A stretch of DNA of 64,000 bases from a bacterium (GTDB taxonomy: Bacteria; Bdellovibrionota_C; UBA2361; RFPC01). Positions within the stretch are counted from its first letter, which is position 1, and every line of letters starts with the position of its first letter. Positions 34,255-43,489 of this stretch are shown here, piece after piece. The stretch lies in NCBI GenBank assembly GCA_030428205.1, contig JAUIBK010000011.1, positions 1 to 64,000 of the forward strand, given 5' to 3'. The translations under genes were made by a program, and so were the position numbers. The notes beneath the pieces were generated by a model. The model was given only the letters and a program-made list of their open reading frames with translations, was not told the DNA's origin and searched no databases.

Positions 34255-34485
34255 ATGGGAAGGCCAATATACCCATACGAAATGGTGGATCCGGATTTCT
34301 CTTGGTTGATTTCGAACTTCCAGGAGAACCATCCACATTATATAGCTGTTGAAGACGGCTGTCTCCCAGTTGTTTTTATTGGGAACAGAGACTCTTTAAC
34401 GGAAGAGCAGTTTGTTCAAGACGATACACCTCCTGCACTTCCACAGCATCCTGCAGATGTTGATGGAGAATGTGTAGAGGGATAG
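34255..34485 (+). CDS. Small acidic protein, unknown function
   Basis: A strong AAGGAGG stands nine bases before ATG 34255, and an intrinsic terminator follows 68 bases after the stop, so this 76-residue frame is a well-bounded single-gene unit. The protein is acidic, has no membrane helix, and contains MVDPDFSWLISNFQENHPHYIAVEDG and a proline-rich tail with one Cys. I recognise no family. It is divergent from pcnB. Its clear signals suggest a real, expressed small protein. Confidence 0.6.
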   Translation: MGRPIYPYEMVDPDFSWLISNFQENHPHYIAVEDGCLPVVFIGNRDSLTEEQFVQDDTPPALPQHPADVDGECVEG

Positions 34486-34552
34486 TACGTTGAGACAGTA
34501 GTTGAAGAAGTACAGTTCCCCAGGAACCATTTCTCCAGGGAGCTGACGGAGG

Positions 34553-34595
34553 CGTCGGAGAGAATGTTGAAGTTCTCTCCGACGTTTGTTTTTTT
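34553..34595 (+). terminator. Intrinsic (rho-independent) terminator
   Basis: CGTCGGAGAGAA at 34553-34564 pairs perfectly with TTCTCTCCGACG at 34573-34584 around an eight-base loop, followed by TTTGTTTTTTT. This 12 bp stem with a T-run is a textbook terminator for the gene at 34255-34485. Confidence 0.92.
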
Positions 34596-34938
34596 AGGGA
34601 TACTTACCCCCTTAAGCTGCCTCGTTCACTATCTTTGTGAAAAATCTGAGGTTGTTATCTCATGCCAGTTCTGGTTCAAATGAGCTCGATTATTGATATT
34701 CAATGCAAAGGATGGTGATGCTTCAAATGAGTTCATCGACGCTTTGGCCCTTTACCGAGGTGTTTGAGAATTTTTCTTTCACACAGCTCGGGGGCATCCT
34801 CATCCATTGCATCTGCCCAATACTGAGATGATTGCCAAGGAATAACCCCGTTGATTTCAGAGCCTTGCGCGGTGTGCTGCTTGCTTCAAAGAGCAAGGGT
34901 ATGCGAAAATCTACTATTTTGTAAAATTATTACAACTT
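34596..34938. other. Gene-free stretch, possible remnant
   Basis: No start-to-stop frame of useful length is present. On the minus strand two frames between ~34930 and 34730 read as protein-like sequence (for example GLFLGNHLSIGQMQWMR), but neither has a credible start, so a decayed gene is possible but unproven. TTCAAATGAG occurs twice, at about 34674 and 34722. Confidence 0.3.
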
Positions 34939-34950
34939 TTGAGGTTTTTC

Positions 34951-34959
34951 TGGTATAAT
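34951..34959 (+). promoter_or_regulatory. Extended -10 promoter (TGGTATAAT)
   Basis: TGGTATAAT is a full consensus TATAAT with the TGn extension just upstream. The -35 region is poor (TTACAA at 34930-34935, 18 bases away), as expected for extended -10 promoters. The start codon of the secreted Cys-rich protein lies 40 bases downstream. Confidence 0.65.
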
Positions 34960-34998
34960 AGCCTTAGTAGAGGTTTTTTTATAGAAGGTTTGAATATC

Positions 34999-35547
34999 AT
35001 GAAACGATATCTAGTAGCTTTTCTTTGCGTTTTTGCTCTCTCTTCAACATCGTTCGCAGATGAAAGAGTGCATCGTATAAAGAAAGAGGGGGCGTGTCTC
35101 TCTCATCCATTAGCCGAACAGGCTGCTGACCAAGTGGAAACCTCTCTTCCTAACTGTCAGTCTCGTGGTTTTCAATATGGTACACCACCCAAAGGGGGCG
35201 ACAGGCGCTCTCCTACTTTTACCTGTAATGATCCAGTTGCTAAAGCTCAAGCTATTCAAACCCTCGCTGGTAAGTTGGGTTTGGCGGGTAAGCTTTGTTT
35301 GGACCTGTGGTGCTGGTCGGGAAGCTGTGGGCCAGATAGCTTATATTCAGCTCCAGACAGTTATTGGAAGCTCCGTCTTGTAAAAGATTGTGGTGAAGAC
35401 ATAAATGAGCCAGAAAGATTTCATGAAGAATCAGCAGGTTTAGATGATACTGAGGAGTGTCAGTGCTATTATGAGTTATATCTTCACTCCCAGGAGCATC
35501 GAGCAGAACCTCCTATTCTCCAAGCTGGGAGCTGTAGCTGTAATTAA
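34999..35547 (+). CDS. Secreted cysteine-rich protein, unknown function
   Basis: ATG 34999 has AGAAGG ten bases upstream and opens a signal peptide (YLVAFLCVFALSSTSFA). The mature ~165 residues contain at least ten cysteines, spaced as in CLDLWCWSGSCG, ECQCYYELY and a final GSCSCN, so it should be exported and disulfide-bonded. It has its own extended -10 promoter. No family recognised. Downstream lies copy 2 of the multi-hairpin element, with no gene between. Confidence 0.6.
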   Translation: MKRYLVAFLCVFALSSTSFADERVHRIKKEGACLSHPLAEQAADQVETSLPNCQSRGFQYGTPPKGGDRRSPTFTCNDPVAKAQAIQTLAGKLGLAGKLCLDLWCWSGSCGPDSLYSAPDSYWKLRLVKDCGEDINEPERFHEESAGLDDTEECQCYYELYLHSQEHRAEPPILQAGSCSCN

Positions 35548-35595
35548 TACTATACTCTAAACTCAGGTTTGTCGCAGACAAAACTGATTGAGTAT

Positions 35596-35768
35596 AAAAT
35601 GCGAAGCATTTTCGAGGCCCTCTCGGGGAGGCTGAACGGCTCATTTATGGGCCTGGGGAAGACAACTATACCCCGTGCAGATAAACGCGTGAAAGCGATC
35701 AGCTTTCACGCCACCATGCGCGACACAAAGATTCAGAGAGCACGACAACCCTGATCTCACGGGGCATA
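35596..35768 (+). other. Multi-hairpin element with TATACCCCGTG terminal repeats, copy 2
   Basis: In order: an AAAATGC/GCATTTT hairpin (35596-35612), a GGCCC/GGGCC stem (35616-35653), then after 13 bases a 102 bp core bounded by TATACCCCGTG (35667-35677) and CACGGGGCATA (35758-35768). Inside the core is a perfect 10 bp stem (35687-35696 with 35702-35711). Copy 1 at 20592-20762 has the same order, the same 13-base spacing and a similar core, but different outer hairpin sequences. Another CCCCG hairpin follows at 35788-35808, before the phosphohexomutase 3' end. Confidence 0.85.
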
Positions 35769-35885
35769 TACTCCCCGTACTTGAAATTCCCCGTTCAATG
35801 AGCGGGGATGTGTCCCCAGCCTCCTATGCCCATAGTAGCAGGTTCGTCCACCGTAGCTTTCGCGAAGGAGGGAGGTATATCTGAG

Positions 35886-37262
35886 CTACGTGAGAGAGGC
35901 TCTGATCTCCTCTATGCGGTCTACGACGATCTTTCGATATTTCTCAAGGAGTTCTTCTGTTTCAGCTTCGAACCTCATCACGAGAACTGGTTGCGTGTTA
36001 GAGGCGCGAACAAGAGCCCAGCCCTTCTCGAATTCGATTCGAACACCATCGATAGTGTTTACGGTGTACTCGCGAAAAGCTTCTACTGCTTTCTTAGGGA
36101 TTTCGAACTTGATCTCCTCAGGGCAGTCAACGCGTATTTCTGGAGTGTTTACCACGTGTGGGAGGTCTGCGAGGAGTTCAGAAGCTTTCTGATCTGTTTC
36201 GCTCAGTATCTCAGCGAGACGACACGAAGAGTAGAGCGCGTCGTCAAAGCCAAAGAAGCGGTGCTTGAAGAAGATATGGCCGCTCATTTCCCCGCCGAGT
36301 TCTCCGCCTGTTTCTTTGAGCTTGTTTTTGATGAGAGAGTGGCCTGTTTTCCACATGATGGCATTGGCACCACGGGCCTCGAGATCACTAAAGAGCCTTG
36401 AAGAGCACTTCACGTCTCCAATAATGGTGGCGTTTGGGATTTCCTTTAGAATTTCACGGCCAAAGAGGAGGAGAAGCATGTCACCGAAAATGACATCACC
36501 ATTTTCATCAACAGCTCCAATGCGATCGGCATCACCGTCCCACCCGATTCCAAGATCGGCCCCTGTTTCTCGCACTTTATTTTGCAGATCGACGATGTTT
36601 TTTAACTCGGTTGGATCTGGATGGTGGTTAGGAAATGTACCGTCTGGTTCGCAGTAGAGTTCAATAACTTCAATGCCGAGTCCACGTAACACTTCGGGGC
36701 CAACAAGACCACCAACGCCGTTTCCAGCATCAACGACGATCTTCAGCTTTCTGTCGCCCATATGGGGTTTTGTGTTTTCAATGAGGTATGAAATGTATTC
36801 AGGCTGAATGGCAGCATCTGTGATTGTTCCCGCAGATGTGCTTGAGTTGCTCCCAGAGAGTTTCTGCATGCGAGAGAGGATCTCTTGAATCTGCTCCCCG
36901 GAGAGGGTGCGCTGCCCAAGGCAGATTTTAAAACCGTTCATGTCTGATGGGTTGTGGCTCCCGGTAACCTGAATGCCCCCACCGTAGTTTCTATGAAAAA
37001 TGGAAAAGTAGAGTTGAGGAGTTGGACCCATTCCAGTGTGAAAAACGTTGAGTCCTTCAGCGGCAATGCCTTCCCCAAGTGCTTTAGCGTAGGTAGGAGA
37101 TGTCTGCCGGCAATCGTGGCCGATGGCAATGTCCGTCTTGCCTTCGTCTCTTGCGAGTGTTGCGTAAGCACGGCCGAGGAGGTGAGCGAATGCCTCGCTG
37201 AGATCAACGTCAACGGTGCCACGAATATCGTATTCACGAAAAATTTGAGGGTTAAGTTTCAT
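35886..37262 (-). CDS. manB: Phosphomannomutase/phosphoglucomutase (AlgC-type)
   Basis: ATG 37262 leads into a family-typical N-terminus (IFREYDIRGTVDVDL); AGGAAA lies upstream. The 458-residue enzyme shifts phosphate between C6 and C1 of mannose or glucose for sugar-nucleotide supply. The phosphoserine loop is TGSHNPSDMNGFK near residue 102. The metal loop is WDGDADRIGAVDE near 245, the sugar loop GEMSGHIFFK near 325 and the phosphate loop RASNTQPVLVMRFE near 430. AlgC-type enzymes serve lipopolysaccharide and exopolysaccharide, fitting the LPS genes nearby. It starts 30 bases after the surA-like gene. Confidence 0.92.
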   Translation of the reverse strand: MKLNPQIFREYDIRGTVDVDLSEAFAHLLGRAYATLARDEGKTDIAIGHDCRQTSPTYAKALGEGIAAEGLNVFHTGMGPTPQLYFSIFHRNYGGGIQVTGSHNPSDMNGFKICLGQRTLSGEQIQEILSRMQKLSGSNSSTSAGTITDAAIQPEYISYLIENTKPHMGDRKLKIVVDAGNGVGGLVGPEVLRGLGIEVIELYCEPDGTFPNHHPDPTELKNIVDLQNKVRETGADLGIGWDGDADRIGAVDENGDVIFGDMLLLLFGREILKEIPNATIIGDVKCSSRLFSDLEARGANAIMWKTGHSLIKNKLKETGGELGGEMSGHIFFKHRFFGFDDALYSSCRLAEILSETDQKASELLADLPHVVNTPEIRVDCPEEIKFEIPKKAVEAFREYTVNTIDGVRIEFEKGWALVRASNTQPVLVMRFEAETEELLEKYRKIVVDRIEEIRASLT

Positions 37263-37291
37263 ATCTAGATTTCCTGTTTTGATAGAGAACA

Positions 37292-38248
37292 CTAAAGCTT
37301 TCGCTCTACGGCATGAAGCTTATAAAGCTCACTAGAAAAATATGATTGCATCTTGCTCTGAAGTTTCTGTTGTTCGAGCGTTTTTCGGATTTCAGCTCTA
37401 AGATGTTCTTGCTGTTCGTCGTCGTCGTCACTATAGCGCTCTTCGACATGGAAGAGGTGGAAACCCGCGTCTGTTTGCACGATTTCGCTTGTTTCGTCTT
37501 CTTCAAGCGAGAAGACAGCATCGAAGATTTGGCTGCTTAAATCTTCTTCAGCAATAACACCAAGGAGTCCTCCATCGGCTCGTTCCGAGCTCTCGGAGTG
37601 TTTTCTTGCAAGTGTTGGAAAGTCGTCGTCTTCGAGCTCTAGCTGAATAGCCTCAATAAGCTCTTTGGCGTCTGTTTCTGTACGATCCTCTCGGGAAATA
37701 AAAATCTGTCGGAGTTTGAGTTTATTTCCGCTATGAGAAAGTTCTGGGTGCTCTTCAAGGTGTCGATCGATCTCTTCCTCGGAGATACTTATTCCTTTTC
37801 TCATCATTGAAGAGGCAAGCTTTGACCGCAAGATGTCAAATTTCACTTGATGTTGGTACTTATCTTTGGAGATTCCTTCTTTCTCAAGCGCTTTCTGAAA
37901 ATCTTCTGGCGAGAGGCCGTTTCGGGTTGCTATCTCTGAGATGTAACCTGATATCTCGTTGTTTGTTACAGACAGCTTTTGGGAGAGTGCTTCTTCCTCG
38001 ATAAGTTTCTCAAGAATGAGAGCATCAAGCACATAGCGCACTTCTGGATTACGTGATGCCTCAGAGAGTGTCATTGACTCGTTCTTGGGCATACGGCTGG
38101 TAACCTCACGTAATGTGATAGGTTTGCCATTGACACTCGCGATAATAGCATCAACAAGCTGTCGCTTTGACGGGGCGGCAGAAAGAGGTGTAGAGCAGAT
38201 GAGGAAAGAAGTTGTGATGGCAGTGAAAAGAGCGAAATAGCGAGTCAT
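37292..38248 (-). CDS. SurA-like periplasmic peptidyl-prolyl isomerase/chaperone
   Basis: ATG 38248 is chosen: AAGGG lies seven bases upstream and a signal peptide follows (YFALFTAITTSFLICSTPLSA). The 318-residue protein has a SurA N-terminal domain (VDAIIASVNGKPITLREV, then YVLDALILEKLIEEEA). A single parvulin domain follows, with KLRQIFISRED, SESSERADGGLLG and TDAGFHLFHVEER. SurA of E. coli has two parvulin repeats and ~430 residues, so this is the shorter one-domain form seen in PrsA/PpiD relatives. It likely helps fold outer-membrane proteins. Transcribed with manB. Confidence 0.82.
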   Translation of the reverse strand: MTRYFALFTAITTSFLICSTPLSAAPSKRQLVDAIIASVNGKPITLREVTSRMPKNESMTLSEASRNPEVRYVLDALILEKLIEEEALSQKLSVTNNEISGYISEIATRNGLSPEDFQKALEKEGISKDKYQHQVKFDILRSKLASSMMRKGISISEEEIDRHLEEHPELSHSGNKLKLRQIFISREDRTETDAKELIEAIQLELEDDDFPTLARKHSESSERADGGLLGVIAEEDLSSQIFDAVFSLEEDETSEIVQTDAGFHLFHVEERYSDDDDEQQEHLRAEIRKTLEQQKLQSKMQSYFSSELYKLHAVERKL

Positions 38249-38437
38249 ACAGAAACCCTTATAAGATGACATTTGTGCCGAAAACTGTAGCATGATCCGG
38301 CTGAAGTGCAAGAGTGGAGCGCTCAGAACATAAAATAGGATCACAGAGGCGTACAGAGGAAGAGAGGGGGCCTAGGAGTCCTCGATGAAGAGGCTCTTGG
38401 AGCAGTCCCAAATGTTTTGAGCTAAGATATGCACTAT

Positions 38438-41400
38438 CTATGATGACAGCTGCTCAAGGAGTTGAATGAGTTGTCGGTAGAGCTTTGGAGGGGTAGTAGA
38501 CGTGTAAGATTCGCTCAGTACTGTTAAGCGGTGAGGACCGCTCGAGCGAAAACCTTCTGGTTCTTTCTCAAGAAGTTTGAGGTACTTATCAGCATCAATA
38601 GGCGCCTTGGGTGAGAACGAAAACGAAATAGAGTTTTCAGTAATATCAGCTTTGAGCACTCCAAATCGGCGGAGCATTCCACGAAAGGTCATCAAGTCAA
38701 AGAGAGCTTCAACTACATCAGGCAGCGGACCGAATCTATCTTCTGTCTCCTTGAGGAGATCGAAAGAAGCCTCCTCAGAAGAGATTCCTGAGAGTCGTTG
38801 ATAGAGGATAAGCCTCTCAGAGATGTCGGGTATGTAGTACTCAGGAACGAAAGCACTCGCTTCGATTTTTACTTCAGGCTCAATAAACTCTTCAACGCTT
38901 AGTTCATCACCACTTAAATGATGAATCGCCTCTTTGAGAATTTTCATATAGAGCTCAAAGCCAACAGCGAGGACGCTCCCAGATTGTTCTTTTCCAAGTA
39001 GGTTTCCTGCGCCACGAATCTCTAAGTCACGAATAGCAAGATTAAACCCAAGACCGAGATCGTCAAGAGACTGGAGGGCACGAAGGCGCTCTTGGGCATC
39101 AGCAGTGAGTTTCTTTTTCTTCGGAACGAGGAAATAACAGTATGCTTGTCGAGAGCTGCGACCTACCCGACCACGGAGTTGGTAAAGCTGAGCAAGGCCA
39201 AAAGCATCGGCACGGTTGATGAGCATCGTATTGGCGTTTGGAATATCAATTCCAGATTCGATGATCGTTGTTGCCACAAGCACATCGATTTCATGATTCA
39301 AGAAACGGAGCATTATTTTCTCAAGCTGATGTTCCGGCATCTGTCCGTGTGCATACTCAAAGCGAGCTTCGGGAATAAGCTCTTTGAGTTCAGAGGTTAC
39401 AAGATCGATGCTCTGAACCCTGTTATGGACGAAAAAGCACTGACCACTTCGTTGTAGCTCACGCATGATGGCATCACGGATAAGTGTTTCATCTTTGGCT
39501 GCAACATATGTGCGAACGGTGCGCCTATCGATTGGGGGGGTGCTGATAATACTAATGTCTCTGAGATCTAAGAGTGACATGTGGAGCGTGCGGGGAATCG
39601 GTGTGGCGGTGAGTGTCAGGACGTCGATGTCTTTGCGTAACTGTTTCAGCTTTTCTTTTTGCTTAACGCCAAAGCGGTGTTCTTCATCAACAATGAGCAG
39701 ACCGAGGTCTCGAAAGGTTACATCCCTCTGTAGGAGTTTGTGAGTCCCAAGAATAACATCTATTTTTCCCTCAGCGACCTCTTGGAGAACAAGTTTGTTT
39801 TTTTTAGGAGGATAGAAGCGGCTTACAGCACCAACACGAATGGGAAAGTCACGAAAACGCTTCTGGAAAGTTTCTTTGTGTTGTTCAACGAGGATAGTTG
39901 TAGGCGCAAGCACGGCAACCTGCTTCCCATCTTGAGTGGCTTTGTAGGCAGCGCGTAGTGCGATTTCTGTTTTTCCAAAGCCAACATCACCACATACAAG
40001 TCGGTCCATCGGGCGTTCGGTGGACATATCTGCAAGTGTTTCTTCGATTGCTTTGAATTGATCTTCTGTTTCTGAGTACGGAAATCCGTCGGCAAAAATC
40101 TCATCGTCGGCATTTGGTGCGGGATATTGCCAACCTTTCGTGATAGAACGGGCTGCATAGAGACGAATGAGTTCTCCAGCTAAGGTTGCAACTGATTCTC
40201 GAACTTTTTGTTTCGTCTTTTTCCACTTTTGTGAGCTGAGTTTATCAAGGACGGGGGCTTGCCCCTCTGCGCCAGAAAAACGTTGGAGGATGCTAATGTT
40301 TGTTAGGGGGAGATAGAGAAGGCTATCAGCGTACTCTATTTGCAGGAGATCACTTCCAACTCCCTCTACTTCCATGTGAGTAAAGCCGCGATAAATACCG
40401 ATACCGTAGTCTGCGTGGACTACATAATCATTCTCTTTGAGCTGAGAGAGTGAGCCGAGTAGCTTCTTGATGTTTGTTTCGGCTTTTATGGAGCGGCGGT
40501 AAGATCGTTCCCCGAAGATTTCTGCTTCAGCAACAAGTGAGAGTCTTTCAGAGGGAATTTGTGTGCCAGACGACAAGTGACCGAGCAAGATTATAAGCGG
40601 TGCTCGTTTGAGTCCATTGGCCCAAGCTTCTCCACTGAGCTCTGGCTCAAATGGGGCGTCATACCCGAGATCGAGGAGGATGCGCTCGAGCCGTCGGGCT
40701 CGCTGCTCGGAGCCAACAACAAAACCTATGCGGTAGTTTTTTTCTCTCCATTTCTCAATTTTCTGTTTGAGAGGAGCAAAGGCATCCCCGGTGCCAACGC
40801 TTGTTTTTAAGCGAGTAGAGAGTTCGGTCTGGTGAAAGCTGATAATTTTATGTTGCTCATCTTCTTGGTTCGATTTTGTTGAGGTCAGAAGCTCTAGTTC
40901 GTCGAGCGCGATAAGACAGCGCTTTTTGCATTCATGAAGCAGTGTTGTGCTATCTACAAAAACATCCTCTTTTTTGGGAATGAGGTAGTGCTCCTGTGTA
41001 AGTCGTTCTTCCCTCTCTGTTATCTGCTCCCACGCGGTATCGATGGTTTGCGTAATACCAAATTCGTCAACAAGAACAACGGGCGTTTCTCTCCTGCAGT
41101 AATCAAAGAAATTCCCGAGCGGAAGATAGAGGGACTGAAGAACTTCAGCGCCTGCGGGGCGAGTTGCATTGCGAAGTTCGTGAATATACTGAGCAACTTC
41201 GCGTGGTGGACTTTCGAGAAGTTTTGCGCGATCTTTGATTTTTGCTATGGCGCCGTCGACTTGTTGTTTGAGTCGTTGGTAAAATGGATAAAAGATAAAT
41301 TCACTGACAGGAAGCACTTCAGCTTTTGTGAGAGCCTTCATACTTCGTTGCGATTCTGAGTGGAAAATACGAAGTTGGTGTACGTGCTCACCGAGAAATT

Positions 41401-41950
41401 CGCATCGTACAGGATGCTCAACAAGCCCCGGATGAAAATCTAGAACACCTCCACGAACAGCATACTCTCCAACTTCTTCAACAAGTGACACTTTTTCGTA
41501 TCCAAGAATGCAGAGTCTCTTTTCGAGTTCTTCTTTGGAGAGCTTCATTGCCGTCGTCAGTGTGAGTGTTGGCGAGAGCAGAAGTTCTGGAGTTGGGACT
41601 TTACTGAGAAGCGAGTGTACGTGAGTGATGACGACAACACGTTCTTGTCGGAGTAGTTTGTGAAGGCAAGCAATACGTTGAGCGCAGAGGTAGCTACCTG
41701 GGGAAACAGGCTCGAAAGGGAGCGTCTCCCAATCTGGAAAATCATAGCAGGGGATGTCTCGACAGAAGAACTGAAGATCTTCTTTGAGTTCAAGCGCTTG
41801 GTTCTTGTCTCTCGTTACAACGACACAAGGGCCACGTTTGGGGAGGTTTTGGGCTATAAACCAAGCTTTCGCCGCTCCTGTTAAGCCTCTAAATCGCACG
41901 AGATTTGCCTTGAAAGAGAATGAGAATGAGAACTTGTAAGGTACCCACAA
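38438..41950 (-). CDS. mfd: Transcription-repair coupling factor
   Basis: The 1170-residue ATPase removes stalled RNA polymerase at DNA damage and recruits UvrA. A UvrB-like N-terminal module comes first (DFPDWETLPFEPVSPG, VRGGVLDFHP). Next is the polymerase-interacting domain (DYVVHADYGIGIYRGF onward, near residue 520), then the RecG-like motor with GDVGFGKTE near 665, DEEHRFG near 760 and TTIIESGIDIPNANT, and the C-terminal D7 domain. The start is TTG 41950, backed by AAGGAG five bases upstream; no ATG fits. Many antisense frames over this gene are shadows. Confidence 0.95.
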   Translation of the reverse strand: MWVPYKFSFSFSFKANLVRFRGLTGAAKAWFIAQNLPKRGPCVVVTRDKNQALELKEDLQFFCRDIPCYDFPDWETLPFEPVSPGSYLCAQRIACLHKLLRQERVVVITHVHSLLSKVPTPELLLSPTLTLTTAMKLSKEELEKRLCILGYEKVSLVEEVGEYAVRGGVLDFHPGLVEHPVRCEFLGEHVHQLRIFHSESQRSMKALTKAEVLPVSEFIFYPFYQRLKQQVDGAIAKIKDRAKLLESPPREVAQYIHELRNATRPAGAEVLQSLYLPLGNFFDYCRRETPVVLVDEFGITQTIDTAWEQITEREERLTQEHYLIPKKEDVFVDSTTLLHECKKRCLIALDELELLTSTKSNQEDEQHKIISFHQTELSTRLKTSVGTGDAFAPLKQKIEKWREKNYRIGFVVGSEQRARRLERILLDLGYDAPFEPELSGEAWANGLKRAPLIILLGHLSSGTQIPSERLSLVAEAEIFGERSYRRSIKAETNIKKLLGSLSQLKENDYVVHADYGIGIYRGFTHMEVEGVGSDLLQIEYADSLLYLPLTNISILQRFSGAEGQAPVLDKLSSQKWKKTKQKVRESVATLAGELIRLYAARSITKGWQYPAPNADDEIFADGFPYSETEDQFKAIEETLADMSTERPMDRLVCGDVGFGKTEIALRAAYKATQDGKQVAVLAPTTILVEQHKETFQKRFRDFPIRVGAVSRFYPPKKNKLVLQEVAEGKIDVILGTHKLLQRDVTFRDLGLLIVDEEHRFGVKQKEKLKQLRKDIDVLTLTATPIPRTLHMSLLDLRDISIISTPPIDRRTVRTYVAAKDETLIRDAIMRELQRSGQCFFVHNRVQSIDLVTSELKELIPEARFEYAHGQMPEHQLEKIMLRFLNHEIDVLVATTIIESGIDIPNANTMLINRADAFGLAQLYQLRGRVGRSSRQAYCYFLVPKKKKLTADAQERLRALQSLDDLGLGFNLAIRDLEIRGAGNLLGKEQSGSVLAVGFELYMKILKEAIHHLSGDELSVEEFIEPEVKIEASAFVPEYYIPDISERLILYQRLSGISSEEASFDLLKETEDRFGPLPDVVEALFDLMTFRGMLRRFGVLKADITENSISFSFSPKAPIDADKYLKLLEKEPEGFRSSGPHRLTVLSESYTSTTPPKLYRQLIQLLEQLSS

Positions 41951-42064
41951 TTGTTCTCCTTTTCAATTGCAGCAAGTAGTGAGATTGACTAGAATACTAT
42001 GAGCTTTCTCAACCCTTTAGTTTTTTTAGTAAATCTGGATATATCATTGGCAGGGGATTCTATT

Positions 42065-42283
42065 ATGGCGGCTTATCATGACCAGTTTAATACTTTGCCA
42101 ACTCCTCGTACACGTTTAGGAGATGGGGAGCTAGAAAGAGGCGCGACCATGGTTGAGTACGCCATCCTTATCATGCTTATCGTCCTCGTTGCTATTGCGG
42201 CTTTGCAAGCTCTTGGTGGTCAAGTGAGCGCTCAGTATAGTGGTATAGCCTCTTCTGTGGTTGATGCGAGCTCGAATAACTAG
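42065..42283 (+). CDS. Flp/Fap-type pilin
   Basis: ATG 42065 has GGGGA eight bases upstream; the frame is open back to 41999. The 72-residue protein has a short N-terminal leader, then ERGATMVEYAILIMLIVLVAIAALQALG, the hallmark Flp hydrophobic core with the Glu-Tyr pair after the processing site. Flp pilins build Tad-type adhesive pili after cleavage by a dedicated prepilin peptidase. No tad genes are in the window; the next genes are the type IVa retraction ATPases pilT and pilU. Confidence 0.85.
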   Translation: MAAYHDQFNTLPTPRTRLGDGELERGATMVEYAILIMLIVLVAIAALQALGGQVSAQYSGIASSVVDASSNN

Positions 42284-42300
42284 CGCGCTGTATCATAAGG

Positions 42301-42329
42301 TTATGAGAATACTGTTTTATTTCTCATAA
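42301..42329. terminator. 9 bp perfect hairpin after the Flp pilin gene
   Basis: TTATGAGAA at 42301-42309 pairs with TTCTCATAA at 42321-42329 around an 11-base loop, 17 bases past the pilin stop. GCGC words flank it on both sides. It lacks a T-run, so it may protect or partly end the pilin transcript instead of fully stopping it before pilT. Confidence 0.5.
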
Positions 42330-42412
42330 TTCGCGCCTCAATCCTTCATTTTCCTACGATCACTGCCGATATCTCTTAGTGAATTGCAGTTCTGTGCACG
42401 AGATTACAGGCC

Positions 42413-43474
42413 ATGGATATTACTCAACTTCTTCAGTTTGCCGTACAGCAAGATGCATCCGACTTACACGTGAGTGCAGGGGAGCCCCCGATGGTGCGTG
42501 TTCACGGTTCGATGAAAAAAATTAAAGTGCCTCCCCTCACAGCTGAAGACACTCACGCCATGATCTACGACATCATGAATGACGCACAGCGTAAGAACTT
42601 TGAGGAATATAGCGAACTCGATTTTTCAATGCAGCTAGGTGAGATTGCCCGATTTCGTGTGAACGTATTCCGTCAAAATAGAGGGCTAGGAGGAGTTTTC
42701 CGTCAAATCCCGACAAAAATCCTCTCGCTTGAGCAGCTTGGAATGCCACCTGTGCTCCGCGAGCTCTCTGTGCGTGAAAAAGGGCTTGTACTCGTTACTG
42801 GTCCAACAGGTTCAGGTAAGTCGACAACGCTTGCTGCCATGCTCAATTTTATTAATGAGACTTTTGAGAAACATATTCTCACCGTTGAGGATCCGATCGA
42901 ATTTGTGCATACCTCAAAAAAGAGTCTCTTTAACCAGAGAGAAGTTGGTCCTCATACGCATTCGTTTGCTAATGCGCTTAAATCAGCTCTCCGTGAAGAC
43001 CCGGATATTATTCTTGTTGGTGAGATGCGAGACTTGGAAACCATTCAGCTTGCACTGACAGCAGCTGAAACAGGGCACCTCGTTTTTGGAACGCTCCATA
43101 CATCGAGTGCCCCCAAAACAGTAGACCGGATTATCGATGTATTTCCTGCAGAACAACAAGCGCAGGTACGTGCGATGTTTGCTGAGTCGATTCAAGCTGT
43201 CGTTACTCAAACACTCTGCAAGAAAGTAGGTGGTGGCCGTGTCGCGGGTCTTGAGATCCTTCTTGGCTCAACAGCGGTACGAAACTTGATTCGTGAAGGA
43301 AAGATCCACCAGATTCCGAGTGCTATGCAAACTTCCCAAGGCCAGGGAATGCAGACAATGCAGATGCATCTCATGGAACTTGTAGATCGAAACCTCATAA
43401 CTCGTGAGACAGCTATTGAGAAAACAGGTAATCCCGATCTCTTCAAAGAGCTCGATGAGGGAATTGGAAGATAA
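42413..43474 (+). CDS. pilT: Twitching motility retraction ATPase PilT
   Basis: The 353-residue hexameric ATPase depolymerises type IV pili. It starts with the PilT N-domain (LLQFAVQQDASDLHVSAGEPPMVRVHG), followed by Walker A GPTGSGKSTT near residue 130, the Asp box TVEDPIEF and the Walker B region DPDIILVGEMRDLETI. A His box follows in TAAETGHLVFGTLHT. The PilT-specific AIRNLIRE-like motif appears as AVRNLIREGKIHQIPSAMQT. It is followed 15 bases later by pilU. Confidence 0.93.
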   Translation: MDITQLLQFAVQQDASDLHVSAGEPPMVRVHGSMKKIKVPPLTAEDTHAMIYDIMNDAQRKNFEEYSELDFSMQLGEIARFRVNVFRQNRGLGGVFRQIPTKILSLEQLGMPPVLRELSVREKGLVLVTGPTGSGKSTTLAAMLNFINETFEKHILTVEDPIEFVHTSKKSLFNQREVGPHTHSFANALKSALREDPDIILVGEMRDLETIQLALTAAETGHLVFGTLHTSSAPKTVDRIIDVFPAEQQAQVRAMFAESIQAVVTQTLCKKVGGGRVAGLEILLGSTAVRNLIREGKIHQIPSAMQTSQGQGMQTMQMHLMELVDRNLITRETAIEKTGNPDLFKELDEGIGR

Positions 43475-43489
43475 GTAAAGGAATAGAGA

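Noticed and set aside
33861..34256. N-terminal extension of PcnB to 34256
   Set aside because: The extra 132 residues have no family likeness and cover a structured leader; ATG 33860 leads directly to the conserved head.
38438..41950. Several plus-strand frames of 70-140 codons
   Set aside because: Antisense shadows of mfd; none has a ribosome binding site or recognisable domain.
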